Assembly (NCBI RefSeq): GCF_900167275.1
Contig: NZ_FUWX01000010.1
Location: forward strand, 62,001-126,000
Direction of reading: 5' to 3'
From: Cetobacterium ceti
Lineage (GTDB): Bacteria > Fusobacteriota > Fusobacteriia > Fusobacteriales > Fusobacteriaceae
DNA: 64,000 nt
Of the stretch, positions 1 through 8,139 are shown piece after piece. How positions within the stretch are numbered: the first letter of the stretch is position 1; every line of letters starts with the position of its first letter. The position numbers were made by a program, and so were the translations under genes. The notes below the pieces were generated by a model. The model had not been told where the DNA came from. It saw only the letters and a list, made by a program, of their open reading frames with translations, and did no database searches.

Positions 1-1181
1 TTAGATTAGTTGGAAGTTTATCATTTATTTTGTTTCATGTAATTAGAATTGCCATTGTACTTTATTTACCTACACTAGCTTTAATAGCAGCATTACCTGG
101 AGTAAACCCTATACTTTTAACAGCTATAGTTGGTTTTTTATGTGTTGTATATACATCCATGGGTGGAATTGAAGCAGTTGTATGGTCAGATGCAATACAA
201 ACTATTGTTTTATTATTTGGAGCATTTTTAATTATTATAATTGGATTTATGAGTGTTCCTTCTGGAGTTAGTTCCTTTGACGTTTTAGAAAATGCTGGGA
301 AAATATTTGCTCCTGGAACATTTGATTTTAATTTAGCTGGAAAGACTTTCTGGGGAATTTTAATTGGAGGATTTTTAAACTCTATTTATTCCTATGTTGG
401 AAGTCAAGATATTGTACAAAGATATAATACAACAAAAAATATAAAAGAAGCTCAAAAGAGTTTATATATGAATGTTCCTTTAGCTTTAACAAGTGTTGTA
501 ATATTTGTAGGAATGGGATCTGCATTATTTTTATTCTTTAAATTCCATACTGTATTACCTGAGCACATAGATGGAAATGCAATTTTACCATATTTTGTTG
601 TTCACAATGTTCCTTTAGGATTTAGTGGACTGGTAATCGCTGCAATTTTTGCTGCTGCTCAATCAACAGTTTCATCTAGTTTAAACTCTGTTGCAACTTG
701 TATTACATCTGATATAGTTAAACCTATGATGAAAAATTTAACAGATAAACATGAGTTAAAAATAGCTAAATATTGTAGCTGGGTAGTGGGAATTATCAGT
801 TCTCTATTATCTTTAAGATTTTTATCTGCAGGACAAGGAGACATGTTCCTATATTTCCAAGCTATTACAGGACTTTTAGGAGGACCTATTGCAGGATTAT
901 TCCTAGTGGGGATATTTACTAAAAGAGTTAATGGAAAAGCTGCATGGATTGGATTTATTTGCTCAGTTTTAGTTGCAATTTATATTGGAAATCCAGCAGG
1001 ATTATTAACTAAGTTTATCCCAGGATATGAACCTCCTCATATATTTGAAATTTTAATTTCACTTGTTATTATAGGAAGTTGTGTTGTTCCAGCTTACATT
1101 GCATCTTTCTTTACAGGAAGACCTGATGAAGATAAAGTTTATCACTTAACATATGAAAGTACAAAACTTATTAATGAATAA
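1..1181 (+). CDS. Sodium:solute symporter (SSS family), 5' end outside window
   Basis: C-terminal part of a multi-pass inner-membrane sodium:solute symporter. The frame stays open to the left edge (from base 3), so the TTG at 30 is not a true start and the gene is cut by the window. About 390 residues are visible, with hydrophobic segments typical of SSS proteins, an SSS-like stretch near YTSMGGIEAVVWSDAIQ, and a Q-S-T-V-S-S-SLNS segment in a late helix. The substrate cannot be read from the sequence. The esterase gene begins 15 bp downstream, so the two are probably co-transcribed and may handle the same acetylated compound. A sialic-acid or sugar substrate is possible but unproven. Confidence 0.85.
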   Translation, partial: RLVGSLSFILFHVIRIAIVLYLPTLALIAALPGVNPILLTAIVGFLCVVYTSMGGIEAVVWSDAIQTIVLLFGAFLIIIIGFMSVPSGVSSFDVLENAGKIFAPGTFDFNLAGKTFWGILIGGFLNSIYSYVGSQDIVQRYNTTKNIKEAQKSLYMNVPLALTSVVIFVGMGSALFLFFKFHTVLPEHIDGNAILPYFVVHNVPLGFSGLVIAAIFAAAQSTVSSSLNSVATCITSDIVKPMMKNLTDKHELKIAKYCSWVVGIISSLLSLRFLSAGQGDMFLYFQAITGLLGGPIAGLFLVGIFTKRVNGKAAWIGFICSVLVAIYIGNPAGLLTKFIPGYEPPHIFEILISLVIIGSCVVPAYIASFFTGRPDEDKVYHLTYESTKLINE

Positions 1182-1196
1182 GTTAGGAGAAATATT

Positions 1197-2141
1197 ATGC
1201 CATCAGTAGATATGTCTTTAGATAAATTAAAAAATTATACAGGAATTAATCCAAAACCCTCAGATTTTGAGGAGTTTTGGGCTAATTCTATAGAAGAAAG
1301 TAATAATACTCCTTTAAATTATTCCTTTAAAGAAAGTTCTTTTACTTTTCCTTTTGGAAAAGCTTATGATCTCATATTTAAAGGAATTGATGGGGAAAAT
1401 ATTTATGCCAAAGCTCTTATTCCTAATAATATTGAAAAACCTATAGGAGCTATAATTGAGTTCCATGGTTATGGAGGTAATAGTAGAGATTGGTCTAGTA
1501 AATTACCATATGTAGCCAGTGGATATGCAATTTTTTCAATGGATTGTAGAGATCAAATGGGTTATTCTGGAAACGAAAATTTCCGTAGAGGAAATATTAT
1601 AAGGGGAATAGATAAAACACCTAAAGATTTATACTATAGAAAAACATATTTAGATGGATATCGATTAAGTAAAATTTTAGAAGAATTGGAATATATCGAT
1701 TCTAAAAAAATCTGTACTTTAGGTTTATCACAAGGGGGAGCTTTAGCCTTTGCAGTTGGAGCTTTAAATTCTAATATACATAAAATTTTCTCTATTTATC
1801 CTTTTTTATCTGACTTTAAAAGAGTTTGGGAAATGGATTTAGGAGAAGGACCATATGAAGAATTAAAGGATTATTTTAGATTTAAAGATCCTTTACATGA
1901 AAAGGAGAATGAATTTTTTACTACTCTTGGTTATATAGATATACAAAATTTTTCTTCAAAAATTAATTGTGAAATAACTATGGTAACTGGTCTTATGGAT
2001 AGAATTTGTCCTCCATCTACACAATTTGCTGCTTATAATAAAATATTTTCTAAGAAGAATATGTTAGTTTATCCTGATTTTGGTCATGAAGATATATTCG
2101 GATTAAATGATCTTATATATAAGTGGGTTTTAAATATTTAA
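1197..2141 (+). CDS. Acetylxylan esterase / cephalosporin-C deacetylase family (AXE1) hydrolase
   Basis: A 314-residue alpha/beta hydrolase of the AXE1 family, cytoplasmic (no signal peptide). The family removes acetyl groups from sugars and related compounds. Visible catalytic set: nucleophile Ser178 in GLSQGG, Asp268 in TGLMDR, His297 in FGHED. The oxyanion-loop motif HGYGGNSRDW lies near residue 90. RBS TTAGGAGAAA precedes the ATG. It follows the symporter by 15 bp, suggesting deacetylation of an imported acetylated substrate (inference). A hairpin terminator shared with the convergent RpiR gene follows. Confidence 0.88.
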   Translation: MPSVDMSLDKLKNYTGINPKPSDFEEFWANSIEESNNTPLNYSFKESSFTFPFGKAYDLIFKGIDGENIYAKALIPNNIEKPIGAIIEFHGYGGNSRDWSSKLPYVASGYAIFSMDCRDQMGYSGNENFRRGNIIRGIDKTPKDLYYRKTYLDGYRLSKILEELEYIDSKKICTLGLSQGGALAFAVGALNSNIHKIFSIYPFLSDFKRVWEMDLGEGPYEELKDYFRFKDPLHEKENEFFTTLGYIDIQNFSSKINCEITMVTGLMDRICPPSTQFAAYNKIFSKKNMLVYPDFGHEDIFGLNDLIYKWVLNI

Positions 2142-2159
2142 TAAAAATAATAATTACAA

Positions 2160-2193
2160 AGTCCTAATCGTAATTTTGATTAGGACTTTTTTT
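2160..2193. terminator. Bidirectional intrinsic terminator
   Basis: A perfect 10-bp stem, AGTCCTAATC / GATTAGGACT (2160-2169 with 2178-2187), has an 8-nt loop and a T-run on the plus side and A-rich DNA on the other. It lies between the esterase gene and the convergent RpiR gene and can serve both. Confidence 0.85.
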
Positions 2194-3028
2194 ATAGGTT
2201 TCTGTTAAGGTAATCATTAACTATAGATAATCTATTTTTCATTTTCTCTGTTAATTTTGTACTTAAAATTGTTAAAATATACTCTATTAAAACTTGGGTT
2301 GAAATTAAAGAATTAAAATAACTTATTCCTTCTATATTTGTAGTTAGTGTTATATCTCCTAAATTCGCTACTGGAGATGTTTTCTTATCTGTGATAACAA
2401 CTATATGTCCCTTTGCCTTTTGAGCTATCTCTATTAACAGATTATAAGTTTTTGAATATTTTGGATGGGCTATAATAAATAAGCAATCATCTTCATTCAT
2501 ATCTATAATATTTTTTATCAATTCCGAATTATTTCTAGGATGAGTTATTACATTTTCTAATACAAATCCTAATCTCAATCCAAAAAATGATGCTAATCCA
2601 GAAGTACTTTTAAACCCTACAACAAATTTTTTCCTACTTTTTAATAATAAATTTACTAATTTCTCTATGTCTCCTAAAGAGTTTTTTTCAAAGGTTTCCT
2701 GTACAATTTTTTCAAAATATTCTGTATAAAATTTTGAAATATTTTTTTGATTTAAGATTAACTCATGTTTAGATAATTTTTCCCTTGGGGTTAAAATTTG
2801 TTCACTTATTTTACCTTTTAAATTTTCTTTAAATTCTGTAAAATTTTTAAATCCCAAAGCCTTTACAAATCTTATTACCGATGTATCGCTAATCTCTAAT
2901 TCTTCTGCTATATTTGTAGATGTTAGAAAATATAATTTATTCTCATTTTTATAAAAATATTCTGCAATTATTTTTTCTGTTTTAGTCAATTTTTTATCTT
3001 TAATTTTATTTTCTAATATGGTTAACAT
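2192..3028 (-). CDS. RpiR-family transcriptional regulator (HTH + SIS)
   Basis: A 278-residue regulator. An N-terminal HTH_6 domain (about 1-77) carries the characteristic LTSTNIAEELEISDTSVIRF helix-turn-helix. A C-terminal SIS domain (about 120-255) in this family binds phosphosugars. It is divergent from the YfcC/M20 operon and convergent with the esterase gene, so the YfcC operon is the likelier direct target. Inverted A/T-run elements around the YfcC promoter are candidate operators. RBS AGGAGGAAT lies just before the start. The ligand is unknown. Confidence 0.9.
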   Translation of the reverse strand: MLTILENKIKDKKLTKTEKIIAEYFYKNENKLYFLTSTNIAEELEISDTSVIRFVKALGFKNFTEFKENLKGKISEQILTPREKLSKHELILNQKNISKFYTEYFEKIVQETFEKNSLGDIEKLVNLLLKSRKKFVVGFKSTSGLASFFGLRLGFVLENVITHPRNNSELIKNIIDMNEDDCLFIIAHPKYSKTYNLLIEIAQKAKGHIVVITDKKTSPVANLGDITLTTNIEGISYFNSLISTQVLIEYILTILSTKLTEKMKNRLSIVNDYLNRNL

Positions 3029-3084
3029 ATATTCCTCCTGTGATTTTTTACAATATTAGCCTATCATATTTTTTTGTATATTAC

Positions 3085-3230
3085 AAAAATGTTTTTTTAG
3101 TTTAAAGTGATTATTTTAAGAACGTTTTTTTTATTTTTAGTTGACTTTATATGAAAAATAGGTTATAAATTTGATAAATAGATTATCAATAAACATTTTG
3201 AATATTTTTGTTTATTAAAAAACATTTTTA
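3085..3230. promoter_or_regulatory. Candidate operator pair flanking the yfcC promoter
   Basis: AAAAATGTTTTTTTA (3085-3099) and TAAAAAACATTTTTA (3216-3230) are near-perfect inverted copies, differing by one A, placed on either side of the YfcC promoter. They could be RpiR sites, but runs of A and T are common here, so support is weak. Confidence 0.3.
3141..3169 (+). promoter_or_regulatory. Promoter for yfcC-M20 operon
   Basis: TTGACT (3141-3146), a 17-nt spacer and TATAAA (3164-3169): a near-consensus housekeeping promoter 73 bp upstream of the YfcC start. Confidence 0.7.
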
Positions 3231-3241
3231 AGGAGGATATT

Positions 3242-4654
3242 ATGGCTTCTGGTCAAAAGAAAGAAACAAAAGGAAAATTAAATTTCCCTCACACTTATGT
3301 TATCATTTTTCTATTAATTGTTATTGCTACGGCATTAACTTGGATTATTCCAGCGGGACATTTCCCAAGAGTTAAAGATTTAGCAACAGGTAAAAGTGTT
3401 ATTGTAGCTGATCAATTCGCTTTTATAAAAAATACTCCTGTTAATCCTTTAGATATTCCATTAAAAATAGTTGATGGATTAAATAAATCAAGTAGTATTG
3501 TATTCTTGATTCTAATTGTTGGTGGTGCTTTCCACGTTATTATAAAAACAGGTATGTTCCAAGCTTTAGCAGGAAAAGTAACAAAAGCATTTTCTCATAA
3601 AGAGGAATTAATAATTCCAGCTTTTACTACAATATTTGCCCTTGCATGTATGAGTATGGGTGTTAATACATTTATCGGATTTGCCCCTGTAGCAATAATT
3701 TTAGCAAGAACTATGGGTTATGATGCTCTTGTTGGAGTTTCTATGGTTGCCCTTGGAGGAGCTATTGGATTTAGTACAGGTACATTTAATCCATTTACAA
3801 CTGGAGTTGCTCAAGCCCTTGCAGGACTTCCAATGTTCTCTGGAGCAAGTTATAGATTTTTCTGTTTAGTAGTTTTCTTAATCGTTACTAATATTTATAT
3901 TATTTCTTATGCAAAGAAAATTAAGAAAAATCCAGAATTAAGTATTGTTGCTGACTTAGAAAAAAGTGAAAATGATTTAGAAAATTCAAATAGTGATTTA
4001 GAATTTACTAAAAAACATATAGCCGTTTTAATTATTGTTTTAGGTTTCTTTACTTTATTAGTTTATGGTGGTGCTAACTGGCATTGGAAACTAAATCAAA
4101 GTTCTGCTTTATTCATTTGGATGGCAATTGTTGCAGGACTTGTTTATGGATTCTCTCCAAGTACAATTGCAAAGGAATTTGTAAATGGAGCTAAAGCTTT
4201 ATTATTCGGTGCTCTTATTATTGGTATTGCTAGAGCAATTTCTATTATTCTTGGAGATGGAAATATATTAGATACTGCAGTATACTATTTAGGAAACTGG
4301 CTTGCATCAATGCCACGTATTTTACAAGGTGCAGGAATGTTCTTAATGCAACTTGTTATAAATGGTTTAATCACTTCTGGAAGTGGACAAGCGGCAGTTA
4401 CTATGCCAGTTATGCTACCAGTTGCGGATATGGTTGGAATGACAAGACAAACTGCTGTACTAGCATTTAACTTTGGAGATGGATTATCTAACTATGTTTT
4501 ACCAACTTCATCAGCTCTAATGGGATTCTTAGCAATTGCTAATATTTCTTATGAAAAATGGATGAAATATATGGGTAAACTATTCCTAATTTGGTTAATA
4601 ACTGGTTCTGTATTAGTTATAATAGCTAACTCAATAGGATACGGTCCATTCTAA
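3242..4654 (+). CDS. YfcC family (C4-dicarboxylate/basic amino-acid antiporter-like) membrane transporter
   Basis: A 470-residue integral membrane protein with about 12 hydrophobic helices, beginning with a cytoplasmic tail and a PHTYVIIFLLIVIATALTWI first helix. Sequence features match the YfcC family, related to the ArcD/DcuC group. YfcC-like carriers are often found beside M20 amidohydrolases, as here, where the M20 gene starts 18 bp downstream. The likely role is uptake of an acylated or dipeptide-like amino acid that the amidohydrolase cleaves (inference). RBS AAGGAGGATATT directly precedes the ATG. Confidence 0.85.
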   Translation: MASGQKKETKGKLNFPHTYVIIFLLIVIATALTWIIPAGHFPRVKDLATGKSVIVADQFAFIKNTPVNPLDIPLKIVDGLNKSSSIVFLILIVGGAFHVIIKTGMFQALAGKVTKAFSHKEELIIPAFTTIFALACMSMGVNTFIGFAPVAIILARTMGYDALVGVSMVALGGAIGFSTGTFNPFTTGVAQALAGLPMFSGASYRFFCLVVFLIVTNIYIISYAKKIKKNPELSIVADLEKSENDLENSNSDLEFTKKHIAVLIIVLGFFTLLVYGGANWHWKLNQSSALFIWMAIVAGLVYGFSPSTIAKEFVNGAKALLFGALIIGIARAISIILGDGNILDTAVYYLGNWLASMPRILQGAGMFLMQLVINGLITSGSGQAAVTMPVMLPVADMVGMTRQTAVLAFNFGDGLSNYVLPTSSALMGFLAIANISYEKWMKYMGKLFLIWLITGSVLVIIANSIGYGPF

Positions 4655-4672
4655 TAATTAAAGGAGATTTTA

Positions 4673-5845
4673 ATGAAAAAAGATTTATTTGAATATATAA
4701 ATAAAATTTCTAAAGACCTTATAAATATGTCAGATTTTATTTTTGACAATCCAGAAATTGGATTAAAGGAATTTAAAAGTTCTGAAACTATTATAAATTT
4801 TTTAGAAAAATATGGATTTACTGTGGAAAAAGGAATTGGAGGATTCGAAACTGCCTTTAAAGCCATTTATGAAAATGGAGAAAATGGTCCTTCTATAGGT
4901 CTTTTATGTGAATATGATGCTCTAGAAAATTTAGGTCATGCCTGTGGACATCATATGCAAGGACCTTCTATAGTTGGAGCTGCCATAGCTCTTAAGGAAG
5001 TTCTTAAGGATAAACCATATAAAATAGTAGTTTATGGAACTCCTGCTGAAGAAACTATTGGTGGAAAACTTCAGATGGTAAAAGAAGGATGTTTTAAAGA
5101 TATTGACCTTGCTCTTATGATGCATGGTTCTCCTACTACTACAACAGATGTAAAATCTTTAGCTCTTTCTAATTTCACTGTAAAATTCCATGGAACAAGA
5201 GCCCATGCAGCTCTTGCCCCTGAACAGGGACGTAGTGCCTTAGATGGTATTATACTGCTTTTCCAAGGAATTGAATTTTTAAGAGAACATATAAAAGATG
5301 ATACAAGAATCCATTACACTATTACCAATGGTGGTGGACCTGCAAATGTTGTTCCTAAATTTGCAGAGGCTAAATTTAGCTTACGTTCATATGATAGAGT
5401 TTATTTAGATTCAGTTATTGAAAGATTTAAAAAAGTTGTTCAAGGAGCAGCACTTATGACTGAAACTACTTGTGAAATAGAAGAAACTAAATCTTTAAAT
5501 AATAAAATTCCAGTTATTAAATTAAATGATATATTAATGGAAAATGCTAAATTAGTAAATGCACCTAGAATTTCTCCACCAAGAGAAAAAACAGGTTCTA
5601 CAGATTTTGGAAATTTAATGTATAATTTACCAGGTTCTTGTATTAGAATAGCTTTCGTTCCTGAAGGAACTTCATCTCATTCAGATGAATTTTTAGCTGC
5701 TGGTAAAAGTGAAGATGCTCATAAGGCAGTCATCTATTCTGCTGAAATTTTAGCAGGAACTGCTTATGATATAATTGATAATCCTAATTTATTAAAAGAA
5801 ATTCAAGAAGAATTTCAAATAAACAAGGAAAAATCAATGAATTAA
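4673..5845 (+). CDS. M20-family amidohydrolase (AbgB/aminoacylase-like)
   Basis: A 390-residue cytoplasmic metallohydrolase that cleaves amide bonds of N-acyl or N-aminobenzoyl amino acids. Metal-site motifs are intact: EYDALENLGHACGHH with Cys91 and His93, catalytic Glu126-Glu127 in GTPAEE, and His151 in MMHGSP. A dimerisation insert lies at about 165-285. It forms an operon with the YfcC transporter. The RBS AAAGGAGAT contains the exact complement of the seed in the candidate small RNA at 28.7 kb. Paralogues in this window are an active one at 18409 and a metal-site-less one at 35654. Confidence 0.9.
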   Translation: MKKDLFEYINKISKDLINMSDFIFDNPEIGLKEFKSSETIINFLEKYGFTVEKGIGGFETAFKAIYENGENGPSIGLLCEYDALENLGHACGHHMQGPSIVGAAIALKEVLKDKPYKIVVYGTPAEETIGGKLQMVKEGCFKDIDLALMMHGSPTTTTDVKSLALSNFTVKFHGTRAHAALAPEQGRSALDGIILLFQGIEFLREHIKDDTRIHYTITNGGGPANVVPKFAEAKFSLRSYDRVYLDSVIERFKKVVQGAALMTETTCEIEETKSLNNKIPVIKLNDILMENAKLVNAPRISPPREKTGSTDFGNLMYNLPGSCIRIAFVPEGTSSHSDEFLAAGKSEDAHKAVIYSAEILAGTAYDIIDNPNLLKEIQEEFQINKEKSMN

Positions 5846-5853
5846 CCCCTTTT

Positions 5854-5888
5854 AGAGAAGTATGTCCCCCATACTTCTCTATTTTTTT
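5854..5888 (+). terminator. Intrinsic terminator after M20 gene
   Basis: A perfect 11-bp stem AGAGAAGTATG / CATACTTCTCT (5854-5864 with 5870-5880), a 5-nt loop, then a T-rich tract. Confidence 0.9.
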
Positions 5889-5949
5889 CTTGTATTTTTT
5901 TTTATTTTATGGGATTATAATTTTATACATTACTTTAGGAGGATAGAAC

Positions 5950-8061
5950 TTGAAAATTATTTTTATATTTTTTATTGTATACATTACAAGTTTTTCTTTA
6001 AACTTAACTAAAAGTGAAGAGATGTGGTTAGAAAAAAATAAAGGAAAAACTTTTACTTTAGCAATTGCAAATACTTCAAATCCTTTTTATTATATTGATA
6101 ATTTTCATCATCCTAAAGGAGTTTATATAGATTTTTTTCACTATTTAGAAAATCACCTAGATATTAAATTTAAATATGTTGATAAACCTAATAAAGAGTT
6201 AACTTCTTTATTAAATAAAGGAAAAATTGATATTGCTCTAGATATGGCAAATACTCCTAAACGTAAAGAAAATTATTATTTTATAAATCTATTTAATGAA
6301 TATGAAATCCTTCTTATTTCTAAAGAAGTCACAAATCTAAATTCCTTAAAACATAAAAAAATTGGAGTTATTAGCAATACTACTGAAAGTATTATATTTA
6401 AAAATATTTATTCTGACTTTCCTTTTACTTTAGTTCCTTTAAACTCTCTTAATGAAGGATTTAAAAAATTAGAAAATAAAGAAATTGATGCTCTTTTAGG
6501 AAAAGATAAATATCTCCCTGGTAAAAATTATAATATAGTACATTTAGACAGAATAGATAAAATAAATAATCAAATGGCTATAAAAAAAGAATTTAGAACC
6601 TTTGTTTCTATTATTAGAAAATATAGAAACTTATATATCGACGATTACTTAGTTGCATCTTTAAGAAAAAATAGAATAGAATATTATAAAAATTTATTAA
6701 AAAATTATAATCCATTAAAAGAAGTTCAAAAAAAATATAAAGAATTAATTATAGAAATTCCAGATGAAAATAAAATTTTACCCTTTTATTATCAAAAACA
6801 TTCTGAACTTTTAGGATATATCCCTGAAAGAATGGAAGAATTTGGTCAAATTTTAAATATTCCAATTATTTTTAAAAAAAAATCTGAAATATTAAATTTT
6901 AATTATAATATTAAAGCTTTTGATTCAAATAATTTTAAAAATCATTCAAAATATTTAATTCCTTATTATGAAGCTGATATGGTTATTGTTTCTAAAACTA
7001 ATAATAAATTTATAAAAAATCCTAAAGCACTTATTGAAAAAAATTTAGGTATTATAACTATCGATGATTTAAAATCTAGAAATTTAAAGTATATGAAAAA
7101 TTCAAAAATATATTTTAGTACAGATAAAGCTTTAGATGATCTAATGAGCGGTAAAGTAGAATACCTAGTAGGAGATTTTAAAAGAATTTCTCTTGCTATC
7201 TCTAATAGATATATGGGGGATTCTGTTAAAATAGCTGGTTTTACTAATATACAATCTTATTTTTCCTATGGAACAAATGATCCTTTACTAGCTGATTTAA
7301 TCGAAAAAATTATGCCCAATTACATTTCTGAAAATGAAATTTTATCCAATGAATTAGTTACAAGCAGAATTATTGATATAAACCATAAATATATTTTCAC
7401 TATAACAACTATTTCACTATTTGTCTTAATAGTACTGCTTTTTTTATTAAAAAAAGCAATTAAAGAAAAAAATCGTGCTAATAAAATAACTAAAGCTCTT
7501 GTTAATAGTTTTGAAACTGCAAATCAATATAATGATGAGGATACTGGAATGCATATTATAAGAGTTAATAAATATTCTCAATTTATGGCTAGAAAATTAA
7601 AATGTTCTAAAAAATTTATAGAAGAAATCGGAGAGTATGCTTCATTGCATGATGTGGGAAAAATTGGTATTCCTGATATTATTTTAAAAAAACCAGGAAA
7701 ATTAACAGATGAAGAATTTGAAACTATGAAAGAACATACTAAAATAGGATTTCATCTAATAAAAAAAATGTATATTGGAAAAGTTGCTGAAAATATAGCT
7801 CTTTACCATCATGAAAAATATAACGGAAAAGGATATCCATTTGGTTTATATGGAAATGAAATTCCTTTAGAAGCTAGAATTGTTTCCTTAGCAGATGTCT
7901 ATGATGCTCTTAGGCAAAAAAGAGTTTATAAAAAATCCTTTTCCCATGAAGAAGCTATGGCAATTATCATAAATGAATCTGGCCAATCATTTGATCCAAA
8001 ATTAGTAACAATTTTTATAAAATACAACGATATATTTGAAGAAATATTTGAAAGTAACTAG
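5950..8061 (+). CDS. Periplasmic-ligand receptor with HD-GYP cyclic-di-GMP phosphodiesterase output
   Basis: A 703-residue inner-membrane receptor. It has a signal peptide (MKIIFIFFIVYITSFS), two tandem SBP_bac_3-type periplasmic amino-acid-binding domains (about 20-235 and 260-475), one transmembrane helix (about 477-500) and a C-terminal HD-GYP domain. The catalytic signatures HDVGKIGIPD and HHEKYNGKGYP are complete, so it should hydrolyse c-di-GMP. TTG start preceded by AGGAGGATAG. It follows the YfcC/M20 operon but after a terminator. The ligand is probably an amino acid or small peptide (inference from domain type). Confidence 0.9.
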   Translation: MKIIFIFFIVYITSFSLNLTKSEEMWLEKNKGKTFTLAIANTSNPFYYIDNFHHPKGVYIDFFHYLENHLDIKFKYVDKPNKELTSLLNKGKIDIALDMANTPKRKENYYFINLFNEYEILLISKEVTNLNSLKHKKIGVISNTTESIIFKNIYSDFPFTLVPLNSLNEGFKKLENKEIDALLGKDKYLPGKNYNIVHLDRIDKINNQMAIKKEFRTFVSIIRKYRNLYIDDYLVASLRKNRIEYYKNLLKNYNPLKEVQKKYKELIIEIPDENKILPFYYQKHSELLGYIPERMEEFGQILNIPIIFKKKSEILNFNYNIKAFDSNNFKNHSKYLIPYYEADMVIVSKTNNKFIKNPKALIEKNLGIITIDDLKSRNLKYMKNSKIYFSTDKALDDLMSGKVEYLVGDFKRISLAISNRYMGDSVKIAGFTNIQSYFSYGTNDPLLADLIEKIMPNYISENEILSNELVTSRIIDINHKYIFTITTISLFVLIVLLFLLKKAIKEKNRANKITKALVNSFETANQYNDEDTGMHIIRVNKYSQFMARKLKCSKKFIEEIGEYASLHDVGKIGIPDIILKKPGKLTDEEFETMKEHTKIGFHLIKKMYIGKVAENIALYHHEKYNGKGYPFGLYGNEIPLEARIVSLADVYDALRQKRVYKKSFSHEEAMAIIINESGQSFDPKLVTIFIKYNDIFEEIFESN

Positions 8062-8062
8062 A

Positions 8063-8091
8063 AAGTCCAAACTAAATTGGACTTTTTTTAT
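8063..8091 (+). terminator. Intrinsic terminator after HD-GYP gene
   Basis: Stem AAGTCCAA / TTGGACTT (8063-8070 with 8077-8084), a 6-nt loop and a run of seven T. Confidence 0.85.
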
Positions 8092-8139
8092 TGACCCTGC
8101 CCCTAGGGAATAATATATATTAATATTACGAGGTGATTT

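Noticed and set aside
1-3028. Reading the SSS symporter, esterase and RpiR regulator as a sialic-acid (nan) operon
   Set aside because: No lyase, kinase or epimerase is adjacent; nanE is 12 kb away with its own promoter and terminator, and RpiR is better placed to control the divergent YfcC operon.
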